DNA of 64,000 nt from DYJB01 sp963777165 (GCA_963777165.1 CAVZPO010000022.1:62001-126000); one strand, 5' to 3'; positions 26,412-35,506 are shown, counted from the first letter of the stretch. Numbers and translations: made by a program. Notes: generated from the sequence alone by a model not told the origin.

Positions 26412-26728
26412 CCCGTCCTGAGTTGTGGATCGTGATCGTCGGCGGCGCTCTGGCAACCTTCGCCATCCGGCTGTCATTCATCGCCCTGGTGCCGCCCGAT
26501 CGACTGCCGGAAGCGGTCCGGCGCGTCCTGCGGCTGGTTCCGCCCGCTGTGCTCTCGGCCATCATCCTGCCGGCGGTTGTCGCTCCCGCGGGGCACCTCG
26601 AACTCGTGCTGGGCAACGACCGGCTGTGGGCGGGCCTGCTGGCGACGCTCGTCGCCTGGCGCACGCGCAGCACGTGGCTGACGATTGTCGTTGGGATGCT
26701 GGCGCTATGGGGGTTGGGAAGTTTCTAG
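26408..26728 (+). CDS. azlD: AzlD-family branched-chain amino acid exporter, small subunit
   Basis: 106 residues, four helices. ELWIVIVGGALATFAIRLSF and a VPPAVLSAIILPAVV block match AzlD. Its ATG overlaps the azlC stop. The last codons and TAG fall at the beginning of a short heptanucleotide repeat (26723-26764), so the end of the gene may have been shaped by that repeat. Confidence 0.92.
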   Translation: MTRPELWIVIVGGALATFAIRLSFIALVPPDRLPEAVRRVLRLVPPAVLSAIILPAVVAPAGHLELVLGNDRLWAGLLATLVAWRTRSTWLTIVVGMLALWGLGSF

Positions 26729-26764
26729 CTGCTTGCGGTAAGCTGTCAGCGATCAGCGGTCAGC
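26723..26764. repeat. heptanucleotide repeat, six units, overlapping azlD stop
   Basis: Six 7-bp units of the form NNNTAGC/NNTCAGC in phase (TTCTAGC, TGCTTGC, GGTAAGC, TGTCAGC, GATCAGC, GGTCAGC). They match the large array at 43052-43340. The rest of the 26765-27067 gap shows nothing recognisable. Confidence 0.6.
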
Positions 26765-27067
26765 ATGGAACGGTGGGGGCCGGGATGATGCCGTCCGACC
26801 TTCCGCCAATGTCCTCCGATCCTCCTCAAAAGACCCTACCGATCACTGGCCTCGCTCAGAGCCGGCGAGGCGCGGAGCATTCTCCTGCTCGAACGACATG
26901 ATCACCACCCTCTCCGGCGGCCGGCCAGCACTGCGGGACGGAAGGTTCGCTGCAGCTCCCGAGTGTGACGCATCGTGCTGTCGGTCGCGCGCCCTACCGA
27001 CATGCGGTGCGGCCCTGTGACTTACAGACTGGCGTTCGCGATTGAAGTGATGCGCGCAGTTCGCCGC

Positions 27068-28642
27068 TCAGGGCGAAGGCGTGCAGTAGTGCGGATGGTT
27101 GGGAGCGGACTTGCACTTGTCGGGATCGATCGGGGGTGCAGGCGGATCGGTGGGCGGCGGGGCGGGCGTGTTGGTGGGCGGCGCGGGCGTGTTCGTTGGC
27201 GGCACGCTTGTACGGTCGGTCGGCACCTGAATGTCCGTCGCCGTCGCTCCGAGCGGCAAGGTGGGAACAACACCGGTCGGCGTGGACGTCCAGCTGGGCT
27301 GGCCGGGCACCGGCGTCGGCTGGCCACCGCCCGAGCCGGATGTCGGCGTGGGGGTCCGATAACCGATGGGCGTCATCGACGGCGAGGGCGTGACGCCGAG
27401 GGTGGCATCGTCGACGACGGCCAGCAGCGCCTGCTGGGTCATTGCCTCCAGGTCCGCCGGCGGGAAGCCCATGGCAACGACGGTGCCGTAGACGGAGGTC
27501 TCAATCGCTCCGGGGACGAAGGCCGTCCCCGCGGCCGGTGCGTTCTGGGTCGAAAGCGCATCAATCGTCGACTGGAACTCGGCCGACTGGCCGCTCGCCT
27601 GGGCGACGGAGGTCCCGGTCAGCACGGGCGGGAACATGCCGAAGCCCCACGCCGCGGCCGGGCAACCGAGCAGGAACACGGCGGCAAGAAGTGGGGCGTA
27701 GCGGCGTGTCCGGCGCGCAGCCTCGCGTACCCAGGCGTGAGCCACGACGGACCGCGGCAGCGTCTCCGTCGGCTGCTCGGCGCGCAACTGCTTCAGCCGG
27801 TAGGTCCCGCTCGGATCGAGGGATGCCTTGAGCGCCCCCTGAAATGCCTGGTTCAAGGCCGAGACCAATTCGTACCGGCCGGCGGGTGTCTTGGACAACA
27901 CCCGGATGAGCACATCCTCGATGGCCACCGGCAGGTTTGGGTTGGCCAGGCGCGGCGCCGGGAGCGATTGGCTGGCCTGCTTGATGACCACGCCCATCGG
28001 CGTGTCGGCTTCGTAGGGCAGGCGCCCGGTACACAACTGATACAACACGACGCCGAACGAATACTGGTCCGACGTCGGGCTGACGTCCTCGCCGCGGCAT
28101 TGCTCGGGCGACATGTAGGCCGGCGTCCCAATCAGCAGCGAACCCGTCAGGCTGGCCAATTCCCACGGGACATGTGCGAAGCCGAAGTCCGTGAGAAGGG
28201 CCTGGCCGTTGTCGTCGAGCATGATGTTCGACGGCTTGACGTCGCGATGGATGATGCCCTGCTGATGAGCAAAGTCCAGGGCCGAGCTGATCTGATCGAC
28301 GATCCGCCCGCCCTCCAACGGCAGCAGCGGTCCCAGACGAAGCCGTTCATGCAGGGTCCCGCCCGAGAGATACGGCATGACGATGTAGTGGTAACCGTCG
28401 GCCTGGCCGAAGGCCAGGATCGGGACGATGTGGGGATGTTCGAGGCGCCGCAGCAGATCGACCTCGCGGTCGAACCGGCCGCGGAATTTGGGGTCGGCGG
28501 CGATGTACGGGGAGAGGACCTTGACGGCCACCGTGCGCCCGTCGCGCATGTCCCGGGCGCGGTACACCGTCGCCATGCCACCTTGCCCGATGGCATCCAG
28601 GATGGTGTAGTTTCCCAGTGTGCGCCCGATTAGCTCAGTCAT
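27068..28642 (-). CDS. Hanks-type Ser/Thr protein kinase with Thr/Pro-rich extracellular tail
   Basis: 524 residues. Kinase signatures: AIGQGGMATVYRA, K41 in VAVKVL, HRDVKPSNIM (132-141), DFGFAH (152-157), and GTPAYMSPEQ. One membrane helix (YAPLLAAVFLLGCPAAAWGF) is followed by an extracellular region ending in repeats TNTPAPP and a short Cys-containing tail (PDKCKSAPNHPHYCTPSP). It differs from the kinase at 23.3 kb in its outer part, so the two probably sense different cues. It lies alone on the minus strand, convergent with azlCD. Confidence 0.93.
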   Translation of the reverse strand: MTELIGRTLGNYTILDAIGQGGMATVYRARDMRDGRTVAVKVLSPYIAADPKFRGRFDREVDLLRRLEHPHIVPILAFGQADGYHYIVMPYLSGGTLHERLRLGPLLPLEGGRIVDQISSALDFAHQQGIIHRDVKPSNIMLDDNGQALLTDFGFAHVPWELASLTGSLLIGTPAYMSPEQCRGEDVSPTSDQYSFGVVLYQLCTGRLPYEADTPMGVVIKQASQSLPAPRLANPNLPVAIEDVLIRVLSKTPAGRYELVSALNQAFQGALKASLDPSGTYRLKQLRAEQPTETLPRSVVAHAWVREAARRTRRYAPLLAAVFLLGCPAAAWGFGMFPPVLTGTSVAQASGQSAEFQSTIDALSTQNAPAAGTAFVPGAIETSVYGTVVAMGFPPADLEAMTQQALLAVVDDATLGVTPSPSMTPIGYRTPTPTSGSGGGQPTPVPGQPSWTSTPTGVVPTLPLGATATDIQVPTDRTSVPPTNTPAPPTNTPAPPPTDPPAPPIDPDKCKSAPNHPHYCTPSP

Positions 28643-28766
28643 CCATTAAGACGCAAATAGCCGAAGGTGGCCCCGGGGGCGCCCTCCGGCCAGTCTGACA
28701 CTTGAGGCATGGTTATTATCGCGCCGAATAGGTCCGAGAAACAATGTCCTAATCCCCGCCCCGGCG

Positions 28767-30494
28767 CTAGGCTGCGCCTGGGGGCTGCCAGGGGGTGAAC
28801 TCGGTCAGGATCGAGCCTCCGAGGAACTCCCGCAAGATCGAATTGTCCGGGATCAGCCCCGGGTCCACCGGCAGGAACCACTCCAGGAAGCGCAGCAGCC
28901 GCTTGGCCTCGACGTGTTCGGGCGTCCCGAAGGCCACCTGGCGCAGCAGCGGCTCAGCCAGCGGCGCCAACGCCGAGCCTTCGTAGACCAGGGCCGAGTT
29001 GAAGGTCACGTCGGCGTTCTCCTGATAGGGGAAGATGTTGCGCTTCTCCCCGCGCCGCACGGACTCCCAGCGGTGGATCGTCTCGGCCGCCGGGTAGCCG
29101 CGCTGTGCGGCGTCTCGAACGATCCGGCGGATCAGCCGGGTATCGGTGGTCGAGACCCGGTTGTAGCGGTCCAGGTTGAGCTGGGTCAGCGCTGAGGCGT
29201 AGATGCGGAACGTCCGGGCGGCGGGGATCTCGGGCAGTAAGTCAGGGTTAAGGCCGTGGATGCCTTCGAGGACCAGGACTTGCGTCGGGCCGAGGCGAAC
29301 GGCCTCGCCCTCGAGCTGGCGCCCGGCCTTGAAATTGTAGCGCGGCAGGCGGACGGGTTGGCCGGCGATCAGCGCGCCCAGGTCGCGGTTCAGCCTGGGC
29401 AGATCGAGGGCGCCCAGCGCCTCATAGTCGTATTCGCCTTTCTCATCCCGCGGCGTCTGCTCGCGGTCGACGAAGAATCCGTCGAGCTCGACGGGCAAGG
29501 GTGAGACGCCTTGCGCCAGGAGTTGGATTGACAGTCGTTTCGAGAACGTGGTCTTCCCGGAACACGACGGGCCGGCGATCAGAATGACACTTGCCGCCTC
29601 GCGCCGAGCGACGATCTGCTGGGCGATGGCGGCGATCTGCGCCTCCTGCAGCGCCTCGGCCACCAGGATGATCTCGCGCCCGCGACCGGCGACGATGGCA
29701 TCGTCCAGCGCTCCGACGCTGCTGATGCCCAACCGATCGAGCCAGTCGCCGTACAGGCGGAAGGCCGTCAGAAGTTTGGCGTAGCGCGGCGGCGCGAGCA
29801 CCTCGGTCGGCTTATGTCGCCGGGGAAACTGGAGCGTGAACCCGTTGTCGGCCCATCGAAGTGCAAACCAGCGCAGGTAGCCCGTCGATGGGACCATGTA
29901 GCCGTGATGGTAGTCGCGCAGCGTCCCCAGCGTGTAGAGCACGAGCGTGGGCTTGCGGCGATGGACGAGCAGGCGCGCCTTGTCGTCGTAGCCTTTCTCG
30001 CGAAAGTAGGTGATGGCGTCTGCGGTCCTGGACTCCGCCTTGGCGAAGGGAGCGTCTTGCTCGACCAGGGAGCGCATGCGCGCCTCGAGGGCGCGCAGCT
30101 CGACCTCGCCGAACGACCCCCCGGTCACCTGGCAGAAGTAACCGCCGGAGGAGACGGAGTGATCGACGGTGAGCATCAGTTCGGGGAAGAGCTCCTCGAA
30201 CGCGGCGGCGAGCAGGAAGGTTAACGACCGGCGGTAGATGCGCATGCCGTCGGCCTCGCCCATGGTGACCGGGCGGACGCGCGCTTCGGTCTCGATCGGG
30301 TAGGTCAGCTCGCGCAGCTCGCCGTTGACCACGCCGCCGACGATCGGCGCCGGGGTCAAGTTCGGCTGAGCGAGGAACGCCGCCAGGTTGGCGCCGCGTG
30401 GTCCTTCCAGGGCGCGGCCGTCCGGCAGGACGATCTGCACCGTCGCGCGCAGTGGGACCTCTTGGATCTGGCTCTCTGGGTCGGCGACCTTCAC
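28767..30494 (-). CDS. uridine kinase-like P-loop kinase with N-terminal TGS/ThrRS-like domains
   Basis: 575 residues with GTG start, AAGGAG 8 nt upstream. The N-terminus (residues 17-75) is a TGS-like beta-grasp domain and 85-260 resembles the second additional domain of threonyl-tRNA synthetase (HSVSSGGYFCQ). The C-terminal half is a uridine-kinase-type NMP kinase: Walker A GPSCSGKT (308-315), ELDGFFVDREQTPRDEKGEY, VLEGIHGLNPDLL. Such fusions are known as putative nucleoside kinases; the substrate may be uridine/cytidine, with the TGS part as a ligand-binding module. The gcv operon upstream is separated by a terminator. Confidence 0.88.
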   Translation of the reverse strand: MKVADPESQIQEVPLRATVQIVLPDGRALEGPRGANLAAFLAQPNLTPAPIVGGVVNGELRELTYPIETEARVRPVTMGEADGMRIYRRSLTFLLAAAFEELFPELMLTVDHSVSSGGYFCQVTGGSFGEVELRALEARMRSLVEQDAPFAKAESRTADAITYFREKGYDDKARLLVHRRKPTLVLYTLGTLRDYHHGYMVPSTGYLRWFALRWADNGFTLQFPRRHKPTEVLAPPRYAKLLTAFRLYGDWLDRLGISSVGALDDAIVAGRGREIILVAEALQEAQIAAIAQQIVARREAASVILIAGPSCSGKTTFSKRLSIQLLAQGVSPLPVELDGFFVDREQTPRDEKGEYDYEALGALDLPRLNRDLGALIAGQPVRLPRYNFKAGRQLEGEAVRLGPTQVLVLEGIHGLNPDLLPEIPAARTFRIYASALTQLNLDRYNRVSTTDTRLIRRIVRDAAQRGYPAAETIHRWESVRRGEKRNIFPYQENADVTFNSALVYEGSALAPLAEPLLRQVAFGTPEHVEAKRLLRFLEWFLPVDPGLIPDNSILREFLGGSILTEFTPWQPPGAA

Positions 30495-30654
30495 GCGACG
30501 TTCTCCTTGGGGGGCCGGATTCTACCTCGAAATCCCGGCCCTCTCCCCTGGCGCCTTCGCCCGACACTTCCATTCCCTCACCCGAGGGCGTGGGCGAGGC
30601 GCCGCGCAGCCGGTTGCAGTGATCGTGCCGCCCTTGGTCCGGACCCGGGAAACA

Positions 30655-30682
30655 CGAGAGCGGCCCTCACGGGCCGCTCTCG
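30655..30682 (-). terminator. terminator after gcvPB
   Basis: A perfect 12-bp stem (30655-30666 with 30671-30682) with a 4-nt loop, 28 nt after the gcvPB stop, followed on the minus strand by TGTTTCC. Confidence 0.75.
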
Positions 30683-30710
30683 ACGATCATGAACCATGGT
30701 TCGCCGAGCG

Positions 30711-32192
30711 TCAGCCCTTCTTGGCCGGCTCACCCATCTCCGCCGGCCGGCAGCACAGCACCAGATCCTTGGCGGCCTTGACCTCGTCCAGCCGCCCCAC
30801 CGGCGTGTGGTGCGGCGCATCATGCAGCAGTTCCGGATTCGTGTGCGCTTCGCCGGCGATCTTGATCATCGCCTCGGCGAACGCGTCCAGAACCTGCAGG
30901 CTCTCGCTCTCGGTCGGCTCGATCATCAGCGCCTCGTGCACGATGAGCGGGAAGTAGTTCGTCGGCGGGTGGAAGCCGAAGTCCATCAGGCGCTTGGCGA
31001 CATCCAGGGCACGGATATCGGGCGCATCCGCCCAGCGCCCCTCGGCGACGAACTCGTGCATGCAGATACGGTCGTACGGGACGTGATACGTCTCGCGCAC
31101 CTTCGCCCGCAGGTAGTTGGCGTTCAACACGGCGTGGTCGGCGATGGCGCGCATGCCCTGCTTGCCCTGCATGCGGATGTAGGCGTAGGCGCGCACCAGC
31201 ATCCCGAAGTGGCCATGGAACGACTTGACCCTGCCGATGGTGTTCTTGGGCATCACCAGCCCGAAGAGCGGCGCCTCGTCCTCGTCGCCGACCTCGATCA
31301 CCTCGACGATCGGCCCGGGGAGGAAGTCGACCAGCGCCTGGCGCACGCCGACCGGCCCGGATCCGGGGCCCCCGCCGCCGTGCGGCGTCGAGAAGGTCTT
31401 GTGCAGGTTGTAGTGCATGACGTCGATGCCAAGGTCGCCGGGACGGACGATGCCCAGCAGGGCGTTCATGTTGGCGCCGTCGCCGTACACCAGTCCACCG
31501 CAGGCGTGGATCTGATCGACCACCTCCTGCACGTGCTCCTCGAACAACCCGAGCGTGTTCGGGTTGGTGAGCATCAGGCCGGCGACGGTGTCGTCGCACA
31601 CTGCCCGCAGCGCCTGCAGGTCGACGTTGCCGCGATCGTCCGACGGCAGTTCGACCACCTCCAGCCCGCTCATGGCCGTGCTGGCCGGGTTGGTGCCGTG
31701 GGCCGAATTGGGGATCAGGATCTTGGTGCGTCGAAGATCGCCGCGCGAGCGGTGATAAGCGCGGATGATCAGGATGCCGGTCAGCTCGCCGTGTGCGCCG
31801 GCGGCCGGCTGCAGGCTCATGCCCTCGAACCCGCCGATCTCCTTCAGCCACTCCTGGACCGAGTACATCAGCGCCAGGTTGCCCTGAGCCGTTTCCGGAT
31901 CCTGCAGCGGGTGGGAGAAAGCGAAGCCGGGCAGCCGGGCGGCGTCCTCGTTGACCTTCGGGTTGTACTTCATCGTGCACGAACCTAGCGGATAGAAGCC
32001 GGTGTCGATGCTGTGGTTGAGGTGCGACAGGCGCACGAAATGACGCACGACGTCGAGCTCGGAGAGCTCCGGCAGGGGCAGGTCCTTGCGCACGAGCCCT
32101 TTCGGCAGCGCCGTGAGGGGCACATCCGGCGCCGGCAGCGTCACGCCCGGACGGCCGGGCGCCGACAGATCGTAGATCAAGGGCTCAGACAT
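30711..32192 (-). CDS. gcvPB: glycine dehydrogenase (decarboxylating) subunit 2
   Basis: 493 residues. This is the PLP-carrying half of the split P-protein, which decarboxylates glycine and passes the aminomethyl group to lipoyl-GcvH. The PLP lysine is in MHYNLHKTFSTPHGGGGPGS; YPLGSCTMKYNPK near residue 67, NSAHGTNPAS and GDGANMNALLG are also diagnostic. The start overlaps the end of gcvPA by 8 nt, so the two subunits are translationally coupled. It acts with GcvPA, GcvH and the T domain of the fusion at 11.5 kb. Confidence 0.97.
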   Translation of the reverse strand: MSEPLIYDLSAPGRPGVTLPAPDVPLTALPKGLVRKDLPLPELSELDVVRHFVRLSHLNHSIDTGFYPLGSCTMKYNPKVNEDAARLPGFAFSHPLQDPETAQGNLALMYSVQEWLKEIGGFEGMSLQPAAGAHGELTGILIIRAYHRSRGDLRRTKILIPNSAHGTNPASTAMSGLEVVELPSDDRGNVDLQALRAVCDDTVAGLMLTNPNTLGLFEEHVQEVVDQIHACGGLVYGDGANMNALLGIVRPGDLGIDVMHYNLHKTFSTPHGGGGPGSGPVGVRQALVDFLPGPIVEVIEVGDEDEAPLFGLVMPKNTIGRVKSFHGHFGMLVRAYAYIRMQGKQGMRAIADHAVLNANYLRAKVRETYHVPYDRICMHEFVAEGRWADAPDIRALDVAKRLMDFGFHPPTNYFPLIVHEALMIEPTESESLQVLDAFAEAMIKIAGEAHTNPELLHDAPHHTPVGRLDEVKAAKDLVLCCRPAEMGEPAKKG

Positions 32193-33531
32193 GAGCCACC
32201 TCCTTGAGCCCGGCGACCAGATCGTCGATCTGCTCCTTGGAGTTCATTTCGGTGACGGCGATCAACATGTGATCCTTCAGCTCGGGGTAGTCGCGCCCCA
32301 GGTCGTAACCGCCGAGTGAGTCGCACTCCTCCAGCAGGAAGCGGTTGATCTCGGCGACGGGGCGCGGGCAGCGCACGACGAATTCGTGGAAGAACTCGCC
32401 CTGGTTCCAGATGGTGTAGCCCTTCAGGCCGCGAATCTGCTCGGCGGCGTAATGCGCCTTGTGGTAGCACAGCTCGGCGACCTGGCGCAGGCCCTGCTTG
32501 CCCATCACCGACAGGTACACGGCCGAGGCCAGCGCCATCAAGGCGACGTTGGTGCAGATGTTCGACGTGGCCTTCTCGCGCTTGATGTGCTGCTCGCGCG
32601 TGCTGAGCGTCAGGACAAAGCCGCGTTCACCGCGGCTGTCGACCGTCTCGCCCACCAACCGTCCGGCCATCTTGCGTACGAATTCCTTACGCACGGTGAA
32701 GTGGCCGAGCGACGGCCCGCCGAACGACATCGGGATGCCGAGCGGCTGCCCGTCGCCGACGACCACGTCGGCGTCGAAATCCACGGGCGGGCGCAGCAGC
32801 CCGAGCGCCAGCGGGTTGACGCAGACGCACAGCAGCGCGCCGACGGCATGCGCCGCCTTCCCCAACGCGGTGAAGTCCTCGATCCGGCCGAGGAAATCGG
32901 GGTACTGGACGGCGACCATCATCGTGTCAGCGTCCAGCAGCCCTGCCAGCGCGGCACTGTCGTTGCCCAGCGCGTCGTCGCCGGCCAGCGTCAGGCCCAT
33001 GCCCTGCATATACGTGCGGACCGTCCCGCGGTAATGCGGGTGGATGCCCGGCGAGAGGATCACCTTGGTCCGCTTGCCGCGGTGGTGGTTGAAGGCCAGG
33101 ATCGCGGCCTCGGCCAGCGCCGTAGCACCGTCATAGTGCGAAGCGTTGGACACATCCATCCCGGTCAGGTTGCAGATCAGCGACTGGTATTCGAAGATCG
33201 CCTGGAGCGTGCCCTGCGAGATTTCAGGTTGATAGGGCGTGTAGGCGGTGTAGAACTCGCCCCGGCGCAGGATGTGATCGACGACCGACGGCACGAAGTG
33301 GTTGTAGGCGCCGGCGCCCAGAAAGCACGCCGTGTGGCGCGCGTCCAGGTTCGCTTCCGAAAGCGCCTGCAGCTCCTCCATCACTTCGAGCTCGGAGACC
33401 GCCTCCGGCAGGTCCAGATCGGGGAAGCGCACACCCGCCGGGACGGCCTGAAACAGGTCGTCCAGCGAGCGCACGCCCACGGCCTTCAACATCGTCCGCC
33501 GATCGTCCTCGGTGTGCGGGATGTACGCCAT
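32185..33531 (-). CDS. gcvPA: glycine dehydrogenase (decarboxylating) subunit 1
   Basis: 448 residues, normal for the N-terminal half of split P-protein. YIPHTEDDRRTMLKAVGV at the start, FLGAGAYNHFVPSVVDHIL, YTPYQPEISQGTLQAIFEYQ, and GDGQPLGIPMSFGGPSLGHF are typical; the last surrounds the region equivalent to the PLP pocket but lacks the lysine, as expected of subunit 1. Its ATG shares one base with the gcvH stop (TAATG), so gcvH, gcvPA and gcvPB form one tight operon. Confidence 0.97.
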   Translation of the reverse strand: MAYIPHTEDDRRTMLKAVGVRSLDDLFQAVPAGVRFPDLDLPEAVSELEVMEELQALSEANLDARHTACFLGAGAYNHFVPSVVDHILRRGEFYTAYTPYQPEISQGTLQAIFEYQSLICNLTGMDVSNASHYDGATALAEAAILAFNHHRGKRTKVILSPGIHPHYRGTVRTYMQGMGLTLAGDDALGNDSAALAGLLDADTMMVAVQYPDFLGRIEDFTALGKAAHAVGALLCVCVNPLALGLLRPPVDFDADVVVGDGQPLGIPMSFGGPSLGHFTVRKEFVRKMAGRLVGETVDSRGERGFVLTLSTREQHIKREKATSNICTNVALMALASAVYLSVMGKQGLRQVAELCYHKAHYAAEQIRGLKGYTIWNQGEFFHEFVVRCPRPVAEINRFLLEECDSLGGYDLGRDYPELKDHMLIAVTEMNSKEQIDDLVAGLKEVAHV

Positions 33532-33923
33532 TAGTGGCTCCGTTCGTCGCAGTGCTTGGCGTAGGCTGCGGCGTCCATCAACCCGGCCACCTCACCCGGA
33601 TCGGCGACCTCCAGCTTGATCATCCAAGCCTTGCCGTACGGGTCGCTGTTGACCACCTCGGGCGTCCCGGGCAGCGCGTCGTTCACCGCCACGACCTTGC
33701 CCTTCACCGGCATGTAGATCTCCGAAGCTGCCTTCACCGACTCGACCGAGGCGAAGGCCTTGCCCTTGTCAAGCGTCTCGCCGACCGCCGCCGTCACCTC
33801 GACGAAGACGATGTCGGACAGCTGGCTCTGGGCGTAGTCGCTCACCCCGACCGTCGCCGTCTTGCCCTCGAGGCGGACCCACTCATCGCTGGCCGTGTAC
33901 TTGAGGTCCTTCGGGAACTCCAT
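33531..33923 (-). CDS. gcvH: glycine cleavage system H protein
   Basis: 130 residues from the ATG at 33921-33923, with AGGAGG upstream. H-protein carries the lipoyl arm that shuttles the aminomethyl group between P, T and L proteins. The lipoylated lysine is K64 in FASVESVKAASEIY, at the standard position; YTASDEWVRLEG and VNSDPYGKAWMIKLE also match. It is first in the operon directly after the glycine riboswitch. Confidence 0.97.
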   Translation of the reverse strand: MEFPKDLKYTASDEWVRLEGKTATVGVSDYAQSQLSDIVFVEVTAAVGETLDKGKAFASVESVKAASEIYMPVKGKVVAVNDALPGTPEVVNSDPYGKAWMIKLEVADPGEVAGLMDAAAYAKHCDERSH

Positions 33924-33966
33924 CGTGTCCTCCTGTTTCGTGTGGCATCCTGGCGCAGGCATCGAA

Positions 33967-34001
33967 GGGAAAAGGGCGCACCCGTAGGCATGGGTGCGCC
34001 C
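33967..34001 (-). terminator. riboswitch-controlled intrinsic terminator before gcvH
   Basis: A perfect 10-bp stem (34001-33992 with 33983-33974, minus strand) with an 8-nt loop and a UUUUCCC tail, 44 nt before the gcvH ATG. Its 5' arm begins at the last base of aptamer 2, so aptamer P1 and an extended terminator stem compete for the same bases. This suits a glycine-activated ON switch. Confidence 0.85.
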
Positions 34002-34178
34002 TCTGTCTGCGGCCTGAGAGATTCGTCCCGCATGGGACTTGCCCCATCGGCGCCTTGCGGCTTTCCAGAGGTGCGGCCAGACGGGTCCTTGGACCTGAGA
34101 GTTTCGCCCGGGACTGCACCGGCCCTCGGGCTTGCCCCTTCGGTGCCCGGCCGGCCGGCCGGGGCTCTTCCCTGTCTG
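34001..34178 (-). ncRNA. tandem glycine riboswitch
   Basis: Two glycine aptamers in series on the minus strand. Aptamer 1 (34178-34078) closes with CAGAC/GTCTG and contains GGGCGAAACTCTCAGG. Aptamer 2 (34070-34001) closes with CTCTG/CAGAG and contains GGGACGAATCTCTCAGG. Both have the GGGGCAA junction block typical of the class. An 8-nt linker separates them. Followed by the terminator at 33967-34001 and gcvH. In known cases glycine binding lets transcription continue into the cleavage genes. Confidence 0.95.
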
Positions 34179-34195
34179 TGCTCGCTTGTCCGATG

Positions 34196-34224
34196 ATTCT
34201 ACGGAGCGCGGAGGGGGAAGTCAA
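34196..34224 (-). promoter_or_regulatory. sigma-70 promoter of the gcv operon
   Basis: TTGACT (34219-34224), a 17-bp spacer and TAGAAT (34196-34201) on the minus strand. The predicted transcript start near 34189 is about 10 nt before the first riboswitch helix. Confidence 0.8.
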
Positions 34225-34237
34225 GCTGAAAGGTACG

Positions 34238-34268
34238 ACCTGACAGGTGACAAAGCCACCTTTCAGGT
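34238..34268. repeat. dispersed hairpin element, copy 2
   Basis: Arms ACCTGACAGGTG (34238-34249) and CACCTTTCAGGT (34257-34268) form a hairpin with one mismatch. The left arm is shared with the hairpin at 21938. It lies between the divergent gcv and threonine dehydrogenase genes. Confidence 0.5.
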
Positions 34269-34346
34269 GATGCGCTCCCTCTCCCGCCGCACCGCTTGTG
34301 CTAGACTCCTGGCTCCAACCCCGAAGTCTGCGTGAGGCCATCGCCC

Positions 34347-35369
34347 ATGCCCCAGGACGACACCGTTCTGATCACCGGCGCCAACGGTGAGATCGGCCAC
34401 GGGCTGATCCACCATCTGTGTTCTGGAGGCGCCAGCCGGATTGTCGCCACCGACATCCAGGCTCTGGACCCCAGCCTGCGGGCCGACTGCCAGATCTTCC
34501 TCCAGGGGGACATCACCGATCCGGAGTTGATCAACCGCCTCGGGCGCGAGTATGCCTTCACCACCATCTATCACCTAGCGTCGATCCTGTCGACCAAAGG
34601 CGAGCGAGATCCGGAGCTCGCCCACCGAATCAATGTCGACGGGACGCTGCACCTCCTTCGGATGGCGACGGAGCAATCCCGCGCCGCGGGGCGCTCGGTC
34701 AAGTTCATCTACCCGTCGTCGATCGCTGCGTACGGCCTCCCCGATCTGGAGACCAAGGGGCGTGAGGGGCGCGTCGTGCGCGAAGACGAGTGGTGTTTCC
34801 CGGCCACGATGTATGGGGTCAACAAGCTGACCTGCGAGCACCTGGGTCGCTACTACGCGCTGCACTACCGGCGCCTGGAGGCCGGGGCGGCCGCGCCGCG
34901 GATCGACTTCCGCGCCCTGCGGTTCCCGGGGTTGATCAGCGCCCTGACCGTCCCCACCGGCGGCACGAGCGACTACGGCCCCGAGATGCTGCACCATGCG
35001 GCGCAGGGCAAGGCCTACGCTTGCTTCGTCCGGCGGGACAGCCAGCTGCCGTTCATGGTCATGCCCGACGCCATCAAGGCGCTGCTGCTCCTCGAGTCGG
35101 CGCCGCGCGAGAACCTGCGCCAGCTGGTGTACAACGTCACCAGCTACAGCCCCACGGCGGCCGAGATCCTGGACATGATCGTCCGCGCCTTTCCCTCGGC
35201 AATGATCAGCTTCGCCCCCGACGCGCCCCGCCAGGGGATCGTCGACAGCTGGCCGGCGGATGTCGACGACAGCGACGCCCGCCGCGACTGGGGCTGGAAG
35301 CCCGACTACGATTTCCGGCGTTCCTTCGAAGAATATCTGATCCCCAGCGTGCGGGAACGCTACGCCTAG
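34347..35369 (+). CDS. SDR-type L-threonine 3-dehydrogenase
   Basis: 340 residues. Oxidises L-threonine to 2-amino-3-oxobutyrate, the first step to glycine plus acetyl-CoA. The extended SDR fold is clear: GANGEIGHGL (NAD loop), YPSSIAAYG, and the catalytic YGVNK (Tyr-x3-Lys). The C-terminal substrate region GGTSDYGPEMLHHA, LPFMVMPDAIKALL, and RQGIVDSWPADVDDSDARRD matches the UDP-galactose-epimerase-like threonine dehydrogenases rather than sugar epimerases. The ATG at 34347 (GAGG upstream) is preferred over a GTG 15 nt earlier. It is divergent from the gcv operon, so glycine made here could induce that operon through the riboswitch. Kbl is not in the window. Confidence 0.88.
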   Translation: MPQDDTVLITGANGEIGHGLIHHLCSGGASRIVATDIQALDPSLRADCQIFLQGDITDPELINRLGREYAFTTIYHLASILSTKGERDPELAHRINVDGTLHLLRMATEQSRAAGRSVKFIYPSSIAAYGLPDLETKGREGRVVREDEWCFPATMYGVNKLTCEHLGRYYALHYRRLEAGAAAPRIDFRALRFPGLISALTVPTGGTSDYGPEMLHHAAQGKAYACFVRRDSQLPFMVMPDAIKALLLLESAPRENLRQLVYNVTSYSPTAAEILDMIVRAFPSAMISFAPDAPRQGIVDSWPADVDDSDARRDWGWKPDYDFRRSFEEYLIPSVRERYA

Positions 35370-35391
35370 CCTCCAATCCCACCCACCCGCC

Positions 35392-35506
35392 GTAGGGGCG
35401 AAGCATGCCGTCTCGCACCCCGTTCGGGCCGCGAGCCCCGGCCCGCCGGGGCGAGACGGCCGGCGTGCCGCCGGGCTTCGCGGCACGAACGGTGCTTCGC
35501 CCCTAC
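35392..35506. repeat. palindromic dispersed repeat with GTAGGGGCGAAGCA ends, copy 1
   Basis: 115 bp bounded by perfect 14-bp terminal inverted repeats (35392-35405 and 35493-35506). Internal sequence is shared, in the opposite orientation, with 46589-46662. Too short to code for anything; MITE- or REP-like. Confidence 0.65.
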
